A DNA stretch of 64,000 nucleotides. Source: Paralithodes platypus (taxonomy: Eukaryota > Arthropoda > Malacostraca > Decapoda > Lithodidae). A program made the translations under genes and the position numbers. Positions 53,605 to 64,000 of this stretch are shown here, piece after piece; position 1 is the first letter of the stretch, and each line of letters begins with the position of its first letter. Below the pieces are notes generated by a model, which ran no database searches, was not told the DNA's origin, and was given only the letters and a program-made list of their open reading frames with translations. The stretch is from assembly GCA_032716605.1 (NCBI GenBank), contig CM064503.1, positions 1,341,065 through 1,405,064 of the forward strand, in the 5' to 3' direction.

Positions 53605-53605
53605 A
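53518..53605. repeat. (GAT)n microsatellite
   Basis: ATGATG run, giving an Asp-rich artefact frame. Confidence 0.9.
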
Positions 53606-54005
53606 AATTATACTACACTGTTACATTATATACACAGCTCGAATATACTGAATTAATTAGGCATACATCTCTCTCTCTCTCTCTCTCTCTCTCCGAATAT
53701 TTGCAACCTATTCTTAGCCTACCCTGTCCTGAGGCTGATGGCATTGTTGACAGCAGATGAGTTGGTCAGTGTTCCCTAAACTTTTGCCTGGGTTCGAGTT
53801 TCCTTCCTTTCACTTCTTGACAACGTTCTCTCGACTTTCCTTGTTTGCTTGTTTCTTTGTTTGTTCCTTGGCTGTCTGTTTATTTTCCGGTGTGACTGTT
53901 GATTGTTGTAGGAGCAGATAATGTTTACTATAATAACAACTAACTAATACAGATATGGAACAAGCACAGTAAGTAGATATTAATATGCATAATATTTTGT
54001 TACCT

Positions 54006-54009
<4 letters not shown>

Positions 54010-54084
<75 letters not shown>

Positions 54085-54148
54085 AAATTCTTTAGAGTTA
54101 AATTGCCAGTTTCAAAGATCCCATGTGCCTGTAATTGTAGTTCTAACA

Positions 54149-54185
<37 letters not shown>
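54010..54185. repeat. (TA)n 54010-54082 and CT run 54150-54183
   Basis: Dinucleotide repeats. No gene in 53606-54296. Confidence 0.9.
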
Positions 54186-54186
<1 letters not shown>

Positions 54187-54296
54187 CTTAGTCTTGACAC
54201 TTCTGCCATTATATCCTCACCTCCGTAACCATAACTTACAATATTTTATTTAGCAACCCCTCGCATTCCCCATCAGCCATTTTCTATAAATATATA

Positions 54297-54782
54297 TCTT
54301 AATAAATAAAGGTCAATGTTTGTCTGTTTGTCAGTTACCCGACCTTTGTTACTAAACTCCTCCCACAGTTTTGGTGCCAGGTGGGAGTGTGGGGCACCGT
54401 TGGAAAGCCCAGGCTTTGGAGATGGTTTTAGGCGAGATTAGTGGAAATCAGAGACACTTTTGTTTAATAAAATTTTCGGCAGAACTTATGTAGTATACGG
54501 GAGCGAAAAAAAATGCGAAAAAAATTGCCGTTTGGGGCAGAAGGAGGCCTCGGATCGAAAAGGTGTTCGCAGCTCCCCAAAATGGGGGTACGGATGAGGT
54601 CAGATCCAACATCGGAGGTCATTTAGCGGCCGAAATCGAGGTCGCCGTTTAATGAGGCACAGGGAGGTCGAGGCCGGTGATTATGGTAGTAGTAGTATTG
54701 TGATGATTGTGGTAGTAGTGATTGATGATGGTGATTATGGTAGTATAATTTAAACCCGGGCAACGCCGGGTACCCCTCCTAG
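54297..54782 (+). mobile_element. Non-autonomous Helitron
   Basis: Starts TCTTAATAAATAAAGG with TTTGTCTGTTTGTC following, as in many animal Helitrons. Ends with a hairpin ACCCGGGCAACGCCGGGT (54754-54771), 7 bp, then CTAG. It sits between A (54296) and T (54783), the Helitron target, with no duplication. 486 bp, no Rep/helicase. Confidence 0.85.
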
Positions 54783-55196
54783 TTATATATATTTTGTAAC
54801 CATAATCATTGATCAGTTCAACCTTCCCTTTAATCTCACCCCCTGCTCAATACACTTCCTAAGGGGTCACAACATTAACATATTTCCACACCACTCCAGC
54901 AAACTTTAGTCAACTTTATCAACGATCTCATTATCGATTATCAATATTTTCTGGCATCTTTTGAATTGGTATCAACACCTACACTTAAGATAGATTATTA
55001 TAGGTGAAAGAATTCCTATAACATATATAACGCTATTTCAGAAGCTGCCACATTGTTTGACTTTGGCTGCCACAAGAGCCCTATATACCATAAAAGGGGT
55101 AGGATGTGGACAGAGAAACAGGTGGAACACAAAGGTAGGGTAACCACACCTAACCTCCACAATCCACAGCCAGGACATTTTCTAAACTTCACCTTC

Positions 55197-55262
55197 AGGT
55201 AGCTGGGATCGAACCCGCGCTGCCTGAGCCAACCAACTAGAGTACAACTCAGTGACCTCGCC
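55197..55262 (-). repeat. tRNA-derived SINE head
   Basis: On the minus strand CTAGTTGGTTGGCTCAGG and GCGGGTTCGATCCCAGC. Confidence 0.55.
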
Positions 55263-55284
55263 CACTATGGCTGTGAGCTGTGTG

Positions 55285-55530
55285 TCTGTCTGTATGTGTG
55301 TGTGTTTGTATTTGTGTGTGCTGTATGTGTGTGTGTGTGTGTGTGTATATGCTTTAGTGTGTATGTGTTTGTGTGTGTGTGTGTGTGTATGTGTGTGAGT
55401 GTGTGTGTGTGTGTGAGTGTATGTGTGTGCGTGCGTGTGTGTATGTATGTGTGTGTGCATGTGCATGTGTGTGTGTGTGTGTGTGTGTATATGTGCATGT
55501 ATGTGTGTGTGTGTGTGTGTATGTACGTTC
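55285..55530. repeat. TG-rich microsatellite
   Basis: TGTG with TATG and GCAT interruptions. 54783-55196 is unassigned. Confidence 0.9.
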
Positions 55531-55844
55531 CCCTAGTCCCAGTTGATCTACAGTCCATTATCTCAGCGAACATTACCGACCCAACAATCATATAGTATGC
55601 TGTTTGCTGCCAATGTGTGCAGTAATAACAACAATAGGAGAAAAACAAATAGTAATAATAATAATAATAATTTAATTATTCTATTGTTATTATTATTACT
55701 ATGATTATGATTATTATTATTAATATAAGTAGTAGTAGTAGTAGTATTAGTAGATGGAGTTAATGAGAGAGAGAGAGACAGACAGAGAGCGAGCGAGAGC
55801 GAGTAGATGCCATTATACACACAACAACATATCTTCCACCTCCC

Positions 55845-56779
55845 ATTGGCAAGGCATCGGCAGAATAATTAATGATTGGCAAGCCATCGGCAGTATAATT
55901 AATGATTGGCAAGCCATCGGCAGTATAATTAATGATTGGCAAGACATCGGCAGAATAATTAATGATTGGCAAGACATCGGCAGTATAATTAATGATTGGC
56001 AAGGCATCGGCAGAATAATTAATGATTGGCAAGTCATCGGCAGTATAATTAATGATTGGCAAGGCATCGGCAGTATAATTAATGATTGGCAATTCATCGG
56101 CAGTATAATTAATGATTGGCAAGTCATCGGCCTAATAATTAATGATTGGCAAGCCATCGGCAGTATAATTAATGATTGGCAAGCCATCAGCAGTATAATT
56201 AATGATTGGCAAGGCATCGGCAGTATAATTAATGATTGGCAAGCCATCGGCAGTATAATTAATGATTGGCAAGCCATCGGCAGTATAATTAATGATTGGC
56301 AAGTCTTCGGCAGTATAATTAATGATTGGCAAACCATCGGCAGAATAATTAATGATTGGCAAGGCATCGGCAGTATAATTAATGATTGGCAAGGCATCGG
56401 CAGAATAATTAATGATTGGCAAGCCACATCGGCAGTATAATTAATGATTGGCAATCCATCGGCAGTATAATTAATGATTGGCAATACATCGGCAGTATAA
56501 TTAATGATTGGCAAGTCATCGGCAGTATAATTAATGATTGGCAAGCCATCGGCAGTATAATTAATGATTGGCAAATCATCGGCAGAATAATTAATGATTG
56601 GCAAGGCATCGGCAGTATAATTAATGATTGGCAAGGCATCGGCAGAATAATTAATGATTGGCAAGCCATCGGCAGTATAATTAATGATTGGCAAGGCATC
56701 GGCAGTATAATTAATGATTGGCAAGTCATCGGCAGTATAATTAATGATTGGCAAGGCATCGGCAGTATAATTAATGATT
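55845..56779 (+). repeat. 30-bp minisatellite with a variable dinucleotide, about 31 units
   Basis: Units GGCAGTATAATTAATGATTG + GCAANNCATC. Nearly all differences fall at the NN pair (GG, GC, GA, GT, TT, AC, TC, TA, AT) and at one T/A site (CAGT/CAGA). All frames are open because 30 is a multiple of 3; no gene is implied. Confidence 0.95.
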
Positions 56780-56789
56780 CATCGTTTCA

Positions 56790-56872
56790 TTTTTTAATAT
56801 ACAGTACAGTATATAATTCCTCTTGTTTTTTAATATACAGTACAGTATATAATTCCTCTTGTTCAATATAAT
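56790..56872 (+). repeat. 35-bp duplication
   Basis: TTTTTAATATACAGTACAGT + ATATAATTCCTCTTG occurs twice. Confidence 0.85.
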
Positions 56873-56899
56873 ACTATCTTGCATCGGGCTCCTGACTCA

Positions 56900-57662
56900 T
56901 TAACCCTTTCAGTACCGATGCCGTCCTTTTAACTTTATTCTGGCTACTATTAGACAATTGTATTCAGTTTCAAAAGGGCCTCCGACAAGTAAGAGAAGAT
57001 AAAAGGAAAGAGGGAAGGAAAAGAGAAGAGGAAAGAAAAGGAGAGGAAGCGAAGAGAAGATGAACAAAGGGAAGAAAGGATAATAGAAGGAGAAAAAGGA
57101 AAAAGATAGAATATACGAGCAGAGAAGATAATTGAAAGGAGACCCAGAGAGCAGCGGTTCAGATATTATAGCCCAGCTGATTGAACTCTGGTAGCAGCCG
57201 GGGAGAAAGAGATCTAGCTGATGGAACAAATATTGCTTCTCCGTCTTACGTGTACGGATGTAAGCCTATAGCTAAAGATTCAATTTTTTTCCTATGTGGA
57301 TGAGGGAAACAAAAGGCAAAACTGCCTGTGGCAAGTGCCTCCCTCAGAGTTGAAAGAGTGACAGGGCCAACATCAAGGAATATTCGAGCCTAAATGTCTG
57401 GACACACGGAGTTTGAAGCAATTTAAGTCATAGGATGAGGGAAAGATGGATTCAGGGCTGAGAGTTCCACAGCTCAGCTGTTGAATAGAAGACACATTAG
57501 AAAATTTTATTTAGCTTAAAATCTACCTATAGGATTCAAAGCGGTAAACACGATGTCAATGAACCTGAGACTAACAAAAGTCTTTCTGAAATATCTGCAT
57601 AAAATCGTCTAAATCTAGCCAGCATCAAAGGTAAACAGACGTCACCGTGCTGAAGGGGTTAA
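56900..57662. mobile_element. Family C element C13, split
   Basis: Left part from TTAACCCTTTCAGTACCGAT, right part ending CACCGTGCTGAAGGGGTTAA. About 550 bp of other sequence lies between, including a purine-rich GAAAGGA stretch and LINE fragment D3. Confidence 0.7.
57285..57505 (-). mobile_element. LINE 3' fragment D3
   Basis: Shares GTGGATGAGGGAAACAAAAG, TTGAAAGAGTGACAGGGCCA and GACACACGGAGTTTGAAGCA with D1 and D2. Confidence 0.75.
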
Positions 57663-57690
57663 GGCTAGGCGTGTCCACTCATAGATTACA

Positions 57691-58011
57691 TTAAGGGGAT
57701 AGTGGCCGGATTTTGGGTGTATTAATTCATTTATTAATTTATTTTAAAAATGTCCTCGCTAGACCTCCATCAAGTTTGTAATTTGTAAATTTTTCGGTAG
57801 ACCTAAGGCCGGTTCCTCTCAAAATTACAGGCTCGCTATCGCTCGTCAGGACAAAATCGACACCTAAATGGCACGAAAGGTCTTAACATTGATATGGAAA
57901 TGGGGCGCAATGTATTATAATCGCCAAACTAATGGGCTGAACGTCTTAAAATCTAAAAAAAAAAACAATGGGGAGAAAGGGGACCACAAAAACCAGCCCA
58001 TCCTTCCTTAA
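57691..58011 (-). mobile_element. Family A element A24
   Basis: TTAAGGGGATAGTGGCCGG to GCCCATCCTTCCTTAA; a small deletion removes part of the hairpin (GTAGACCTAAGGCCGG). Confidence 0.8.
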
Positions 58012-58195
58012 TGGATAACAATGTATGGCTATGTATGCTACAGGATATAATAATGGATAACAATGTATGGCTATGTATGATACAGGATATAATGCTACAG
58101 GATATAATAATGGATAACAATGTATGGCTATGTATGCTACAGGATATAATAATGGATAACAATGTATGGCTATGTATGCTACAGGATATAATAAT
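58008..58195 (+). repeat. 39-bp minisatellite starting at the right TTAA of A24
   Basis: Units TAATGGATAACAATGTATGG + CTATGTATGCTACAGGATA; the first unit abuts the TTAA. Four units and a partial one. Confidence 0.9.
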
Positions 58196-58215
58196 ACGTC
58201 AAAGGTCGCCCTAGG

Positions 58216-58322
58216 TTAAGGGAGCCCACCTCGCTTGTTTTCTCTTTCTCTCCCTCTCTCTTTGGCTTGTATCCATTCGGCCCCATGCAGCCTACTGTTT
58301 TAATACTTTTACCCCCACCCAT
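58216..58322. mobile_element. Family B left end B8
   Basis: TTAAGGGAGCCCACCTCGC through ATGCAGCCTACTGTTTTAAT, then lost. Confidence 0.65.
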
Positions 58323-58454
58323 TGATTGTACATGATCAACACATTAATACTTATGACACCTATGTGGCACCATGTCCACTTATTACTTATCTCACCTGTC
58401 TACGTCATGTCCCGTGTGATGCCATATGTATTACCTTTTGAATCAACAAGCTTA

Positions 58455-58537
58455 TATATATTATGATTACTATTATGATTACTATTATGATTACTATTAT
58501 GATTACTATTATGATTACTATTATGATTACTATTATT
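58455..58537 (+). repeat. 12-bp tandem repeat
   Basis: About 6 units ATTATGATTACT. Confidence 0.9.
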
Positions 58538-59143
58538 GAATATAAACACCATATGAGGAGGAGCACTTTATTGACAACGTTTCGCAGGACAATAAAGTGC
58601 TCTTCCTCATATCGTGTTTATATTAATTCTGTCTCATCAGTAGCCCTCCCCGTTTCACTTAGCCCTTGTAACTCCTTGTATCTCGCGCAGACAACACCTG
58701 CCAATCATACGGTGTGGTGTAATCTAGCCAGCTGTTTGCAGGGAAGCGAGCTGTTATCCAGAGTGCGACTGGCAATAATACCAGTTAACCTATCCTAAAC
58801 TAACCTATTTTAATAACCCTGTTCAAAATTAATAAGGTACAATTTGTTCGATTGGTTGTTCTAGTCATTTTCCGTTATAAGAAGTTAGGGTCGGGATATC
58901 TAGTGTCATCATAATGGAAATACTATAATTTCATATCATCTACTGTAAATATGTTCATAATAATTAAAATTATCTAACCAATAACCAAACACTGTATACA
59001 TTGTTTTGATACCGGGATATAGACCATAGTTGAATATAATTGACTGTTAATCTCTCCATTATCCATAACGAGTATCAAAATCAATAACAAACAACATGCG
59101 TTGAAGTAGTATATGTTGTTCATGTAGGTAGTCTTGGACACAC

Positions 59144-59188
<45 letters not shown>

Positions 59189-59640
59189 AAACGGTTGCCA
59201 TGTGTTGCCTACAAACTACACCCGTTACGCTTAATTAACAAACAAAATAAAAACAATAAATAAAAAAATAATAAAACAAGTATTGCGTCCCGGGACACCG
59301 TAACACCGCGGCGTTTGGGGGACACAATTTCATCCCATTCGGCAAAATGGTAAATGGCTTCGATTCCGTGAGTCCTTTTGAAGCGACACATTTCGATACG
59401 GTTCACAGTTTTACCGAGTTTGGAAATGTAAGTGCTTAAAGGTCCGCCTAACGGTCGGAAATTTCAGGTGCAGTTCGATGGGATATACTCTCTATTATTT
59501 TTGTTCTTTTAATGTTTCTTTTCCAGCTGATGTGTTTTTGCTGTGGCAGTATGTCTAGTCGCGGTAACATATTTAAACATGATGCATTACATCATTATGT
59601 GTGCTTAATGGTCCGTGTGTGTGTCTGTGTGTGTGTGTGT
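58538..59640. other. Unassigned sequence with a CA run
   Basis: CA microsatellite 59139-59187. 58545-58622 holds an inverted pair, AGGAGGAGCACTTTATTG and CAATAAAGTGCTCTTCCTC. No gene supported. Confidence 0.5.
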
Positions 59641-60095
59641 GTGTGTGTACTTACTCTAGTTGTATTGCGGGAGTGAGCATGCTCGTTATTTCCCGCCTCC
59701 TATATGTGTAGGTGTTATATGTATCGTTGGAATGGCTGTGGATGTGTGTGTAGTCTGTATTTTTAGCCAATTGGCGACATCGGACACGAAGGCTTAGGGT
59801 GGATCTGTATGGTACCATTCTCACTATAGACGGTACCGTCTCGCCCGAAGGCTTAGGTAGCCATCAGCTTAGGTGAACCATATGATACCCATCTCGCCTT
59901 GTACCATTTTTGCCAACCCCAGATGGGACGTCACAACGTCGTCCACTTATTCCAGGTACCTATTTACAGCTAGGTGAACTGAGGCTAACACATGAAAGGA
60001 GACAAGCCCAATTTGTCTCCGCCCGGCCGGGGATTGAACCCCCGACCCCTCGTGTGTGAGACGAGAGCTCTACCTACTAGGCTACGGGCTGTGTG
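59640..60095 (-). repeat. tRNA-derived SINE
   Basis: On the minus strand the head AGCCCGTAGCCTAGTAGGTA + GAGCTCTCGTCTCACACACG leads to GGGGTTCAATCCCCGGCC (B box), followed by a body with CTAGCTGTAAATAGGTACCT. The head is tRNA-like, but the element is a SINE because a long body follows. Confidence 0.65.
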
Positions 60096-60120
60096 TGTGT
60101 GTCTGTGTGTGCGTATGTGT

Positions 60121-60159
<39 letters not shown>

Positions 60160-60163
60160 TGTG

Positions 60164-60241
<78 letters not shown>
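60090..60241. repeat. TG microsatellite
   Basis: About 150 bp of TG with minor interruptions. Confidence 0.92.
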
Positions 60242-60243
<2 letters not shown>

Positions 60244-60502
60244 GGGGGAGGGGGTTGTGTGTTTAATGCTTCACCACAAACACTTTTGCTCGACTTAATG
60301 AATTTCAAACTTCCCTGTAATGGACTCCCATATTACAAACTTCCAGGAGAAAGTTTCTTTATACATACAATAAAAAACTCCCCAAATTAACTTTTAAGCG
60401 AACGTTGTTAGTTCATAAAATTGTTAAAACTATATCTAACTTTAAAAACTAAATTAGTCTTCAAAATAAATTGACTAATATTACATTGTGTTTCAAGGTA
60501 AC

Positions 60503-60718
60503 TTAAGGGGGTAGTGCTTGGTTTTGGTCTACATATTTATTTATTAATATATTTTTGAGTTTCCTCGCAAGACCTCCATCAAGCTTAGAAAAACACCCCC
60601 TGGACCCAGGAAAATATCGACACAGATAAGGAACGAAAGGTCTTAATATTGACAACAAAATGAGGCGAAAGGTCTCAAAATCGCCAAACTAACGAAACTA
60701 TAACGCACGTCTCTAAAA
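60503..60718 (-). mobile_element. Family A element A25, internally deleted
   Basis: TTAAGGGGGTAGTGCTTGG start; the block between CCCCCTGGACCC and AGGAAAATATCGACAC (hairpin and GAGCG core) is missing; the right end is worn. Confidence 0.7.
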
Positions 60719-61057
60719 CCGAGGGCAATCAGTTAAAGTGCCAACCTGCGCCTGAGGGACTAAGGTGCTCACGAAGAAGCGGCGGTACCTCAGCGTTCCT
60801 GCACCTCGTAGTGCATAGTTCACAGAGAGAGAGAGAGAGTGAGTGAGTGAGCGAGTGAGAATAACGAAACCCACACATAATGACCCGACAGAACCATCTC
60901 TCTCTCTCCCTACCGTTTTCGTGGGTATTACTGATCCTACCCACCATAAAAACCTAAATATGGAGTAATTGTTATCAGAATTGAGCCGTTTTACGTCGAC
61001 CGGCCCGTAACGGAGGGGCATTTTACGCAGATGCAACAATTACACAGACCAGTATCC

Positions 61058-61455
61058 CTTGATTTGACCTACATGGTGACATTCCTTTGACCTACATGGT
61101 GACATTCCTTTGACCTACATGGTGACATTCCTTTGACCTACATGGTGACATTCCTTTGACCTACATGGTGACATTCCTTTGACCTACATGGTGACATTCC
61201 TTTGACCTACATGGTGACATTCCTTTGACCTACATGGTGACATTCCTTTGACCTACATGGCGACATTCCTTTGACCTACATGGTGACATTCCTTTGACCT
61301 ACATGGTGACATTCCTTTGACCTACATGGTGACATTCCTTTGACCTACATGGTGACATTCCTTTGACCTACATGGTGACATTCCTTTGACCTACATGGTG
61401 ACATTCCTTTGACCTACATGGTGACATTCCTTTGACCTACATGGTGACATTCCTT
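61058..61455 (+). repeat. 23-bp minisatellite, about 17 units
   Basis: Units TTTGACCTACATGGTGACATTCC, almost invariant (one GGCGAC). Confidence 0.95.
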
Positions 61456-61459
61456 TGTT

Positions 61460-61505
61460 CCCTATATTCTGGCTAGTATTAGACGACTTTATTCAGCGTT
61501 GGAAG
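61460..61505. mobile_element. Family C fragment C16
   Basis: TATTCTGGCTAGTATTAGAC + GACTTTATTCAGCGTTGGAA, the family C left arm, cut off by the minisatellite. Confidence 0.6.
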
Positions 61506-62249
61506 GTCCTGTAAGTATCGCAGGGTTAAGGGGAGGTCCTGTAAGTATCGCAGGGTTAAGGGGAGGTCCTGTAAGTATCGCAGGGTTAAGGGGAGGTCCT
61601 GTAAGTATCGCAGGGTTAAGGGGAGGTCCTGTAAGTATCGCAGGGTTAAGGGGAGGTCCTGTAAGTATCGCAGGGTTAAGGGGAGGTCCTGTAAGTATCG
61701 CAGGGTTAAGGGAAGGTCCTGTAAGTATCGCAGGGTTAAGGGAAGGTCCTGTAAGTATCGCAGGGTTAAGGGGAGGTCCTGTAAGTATCGCAGGGTTAAG
61801 GGGAGGTCCTGTAAGTATCGCAGGGTTAAGGGGAGGTCCTGTAAGTATCGCAGGGTTAAGGGGAGGTCCTGTAAGTATCGCAGGGTTAAGGGGAGGTCCT
61901 GTAAGTATCGCAGGGTTAAGGAGAGGTCCTGTAAGTATCGCAGGGTTAAGGGGAGGTCCTGTAAGTATCGCAGGGTTAAGGGAAGGTCCTGTAAGTATCG
62001 CAGGGTTAAGGGGAGGTCCTGTAAGTATCGCAGGGTTAAGGGAAGGTCCTGTAAGTATCGCAGGGTTAAGGGGAGGTCCTGTAAGTATCGCAGGGTTAAG
62101 GGGAGGTCCTGTAAGTATCGCAGGGTTAAGGGGAGGTCCTGTAAGTATCGCAGGGTTAAGGGGAGGTCCTGAAAGTATCGCAGGGTTAAGGGGAGGTCCT
62201 GTAAGTATCGCAGGGTTAAGGGGAGGTCCTGTAAGTATCGCAGGGTTAA
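61500..62249 (+). repeat. 30-bp minisatellite joining families C and A, about 25 units
   Basis: Units AGGTCCTGTAAGTATCGCAG + GGTTAAGGGG. The TTAAGGGG(AGG) in each unit is the start of element A26; the rest adjoins the family C arm. Variation is mainly GGGG/GGAA. The open 254-codon frame is an artefact. Confidence 0.95.
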
Positions 62250-62578
62250 GGGGAGGTTTCTAGTTTGTTTCCTGCTCCTCCAGCAATCTTAAAATGTCAC
62301 CCCCTTGACCCCCTATCAAGATAAATTTGTACATTTTTCGGTAGAAAAATTTCCCGGCCGAAGGCCGGTTACTCTTAAATTACAGGCTCGCTATCGCTCG
62401 CCAGGGTAAAATCGACACCTAAATTGCACAAAAGGTCTTAAAATTGACAGAATGGGGCGGAAATTCTTAAAATCACCAAACTAATGGGGAAACGTCTTAA
62501 AATCTCAAAAGCAATGGGGCTAACCATGAGGGAGAAAGGGGTCAAGAAAAAATCCCTCACGTGGAGACCTCCCCTTAA
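62246..62578 (-). mobile_element. Family A element A26, complete
   Basis: TTAAGGGGAGGTTTCTAG to TGGAGACCTCCCCTTAA; hairpin CCGGCCGAAGGCCGG and GGCTCGCTATCGCTCGCC intact. Confidence 0.85.
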
Positions 62579-62669
62579 CATATATCTTAATTTGTCCCTC
62601 TGATTCGCACAAGCCCATACAAAATGTAATAAAATGGACTATCTACTGTATACTGTATGTATGGTACCC

Positions 62670-62837
62670 AGAGTATACGATTTTAGTCAGTTTATAAATG
62701 GCCTCCAGCAATTAACAGGCTTCGAACTATCTCACGTAAACCTTTTTACTACCACAGATCCTGCTTAAATTTCACAAAATCGTCTAAATAAATCTAGACT
62801 AAAATACAAAGGACGTCACCGGTACAGAAGGGGTTAA
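62670..62837. mobile_element. Family C element C14, left end lost
   Basis: GCAATTAACAGGCTTCGAAC and CACCGGTACAGAAGGGGTTAA. Confidence 0.75.
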
Positions 62838-63047
62838 CCACTTCTGTCCCGGTGACGTTTATTAGGTTTAGTCTAGCTGTATTTAGAGGATTGTGTGCAG
62901 TTTTAGAAGGATCTGTGGTAGTAAAAAGGGTTAAGTGAGATAGTTCGAAGCCTGTAAATTGCTGCAGGCCATTTATAAACTGAATAAAATCGTCTAATAG
63001 CAGCCAGAATAAAGTTAAAATGCCGTCGCCGGTACAAAAGGGGTTAA
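62834..63047. mobile_element. Family C element C15, complete
   Basis: TTAACCACTTCTGTCCCGGT to GCCGGTACAAAAGGGGTTAA, 214 bp. It shares TTAA 62834-62837 with C14. Confidence 0.8.
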
Positions 63048-63171
63048 TATCAACTTCGCCAGGCCGGGGGGGGGGGGGGGATCCTAGATAATATCCCTAT
63101 TATAACTTGACGGGAACGATCATAAGTTATATAGGCCCTGATTATAACCTGTGTCCTGGGAATCAGCCATA

Positions 63172-63534
63172 TTCAGACCGTTTTTCGGGACCCCCTTCCC
63201 CCTAATGTTTAGCCCCACTAGTTTTGAGCTTATAAGACGTTGGTTCCATAAGCTTGGGGATTTTATGACCTTTCGCCCCTTTTCGTTGTAAATTTTTAGA
63301 CCTTTCGTGCTATTTAGGTGTCGATTTTTTCCTGGCGAGTGATAGCGAGCCTGCAACTTCAAGAGGAACCGGCCTTCGGCCGGGAAAATTTTCTACCGAA
63401 ATATGTACAAATTTATCTTGAAGGGGGGTCTATTTTTTTGTTTTTCTAAGCTTGATGGAGGTCTAGGGAGGAAGCTAAATAAATATATAAATAAATGAAT
63501 TAATAGACCAAACAAACGGCCAGTCTCCCCTTAA
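63172..63534 (+). mobile_element. Family A element A27
   Basis: Left TTAA lost (ATTCAGACCGTTTTTCGGGA), right CCAGTCTCCCCTTAA; CCGGCCTTCGGCCGGG intact. Confidence 0.8.
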
Positions 63535-63695
63535 GTGTAGACCATCTCTCTCCCCGGCTAATCCCACTAATTAAACCTGTGGCAAGGATTGATGATATGC
63601 TCAGCTAATTAATGAAACGCAAGGAACAATACGCGGTAAGTAAGTACAGTCTCTCAGAATAATTCCCCGACCTCTTTCTTCATACAAATACAACG

Positions 63696-63698
<3 letters not shown>

Positions 63699-63738
<40 letters not shown>

Positions 63739-63980
63739 TAAACTATAGTCGGTTTATTTCCAGCTGATGGCAAATTGAATCCTTTAGCAGATAATTTCTC
63801 AATACTTAATAATAAAATATAAAACTACTATGTCTCTGCATCATCGCATTGCCAAGTTTTCACAATCAGCAACGTATTTCGCAACAAAATCTGTATAATT
63901 ACCAAGAAATTAAGATGAATATGTGGCAATTTACCATCAGCCGGAAAAAAATTGACTTATATACTCGCTCTCATACTATG
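63699..63980. mobile_element. (TA)n and family F element, copy 3
   Basis: TA run 63699-63735, then TTTCCAGCTGATGGCAAATT and GGCAATTTACCATCAGCCGG inverted, with TATGTCTCTGCATC as in copy 1. Confidence 0.6.
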
Positions 63981-64000
63981 CTCGCTCCTATTAATTACTC

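Noticed and set aside
55813..56871. Several 100-310 codon frames, or a repeat protein
   Set aside because: All lie in a 30-bp minisatellite; open in several frames on both strands, with no flanking exon signals.
60020..60095. Functional tRNA gene on the minus strand
   Set aside because: A and B boxes are good, but a SINE body follows and the acceptor stem does not pair cleanly by eye.
61499..62263. A 254-codon repeat protein (GGPVSIAGLR units)
   Set aside because: Pure minisatellite translation, running into a family A element.

Overview
The window looks like an AT-rich, repeat-dense invertebrate nuclear genome, most likely an arthropod and plausibly a decapod crustacean. The reasons are long dinucleotide repeats, CR1/L2-like and RTE-like non-LTR retrotransposons, TTAGG-like words, and an intron-containing gene with GT-AG introns. 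There is no operon, Shine-Dalgarno signal or other prokaryotic feature. The species call is an inference.

One host gene can be assembled by splicing. Six exons on the + strand (6617-6771, 18059-18134, 19174-19227, 20097-20334, 23775-24018, 24605-24770) join through five GT-AG introns, with matching phases at every junction, into a 310-residue protein. It has an N-terminal Myb/SANT-like (zeste-type) DNA-binding domain, an acidic low-complexity middle and a C-terminal coiled coil. Its introns hold a CR1/L2-like LINE (12.2-16.0 kb, intron 1), a jockey/CR1-like LINE 3' fragment (intron 3) and a young 5'-truncated RTE-like copy with a 10-bp target-site duplication (intron 4). Downstream of the stop lie decayed tandem copies of the end of the last exon.

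Nearly everything else is mobile or tandem DNA. At least five families of short foldback elements end in TTAA. Family A (about 340-380 bp, about 27 copies or pieces) and family B (about 365-390 bp, 8 copies) share internal words: a GCGAGC-GATA-GCGAGC block, a GC-rich hairpin with a GAA loop, and degenerate 32-bp subterminal repeats. Families C, F and G have other sequences but the same TTAA ends. Two empty-site comparisons (38163-38499 inside a family C element; 15043-15123 inside the LINE) support a TTAA target duplication, as in piggyBac and Kolobok transposition. Several elements abut and share one TTAA. Several minisatellites start exactly at an element end.

Other contents are three near-identical RTE-like copies (20.5, 33.2 and 48.2 kb, all minus), a non-autonomous Helitron (54297-54782), tRNA-derived SINE heads, a poly-A retrocopy, many minisatellites and microsatellites, and one 100-N assembly gap (32268-32367). 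No rRNA, CRISPR array or functional tRNA was found. From 25 kb to the end of the window no host gene could be supported.
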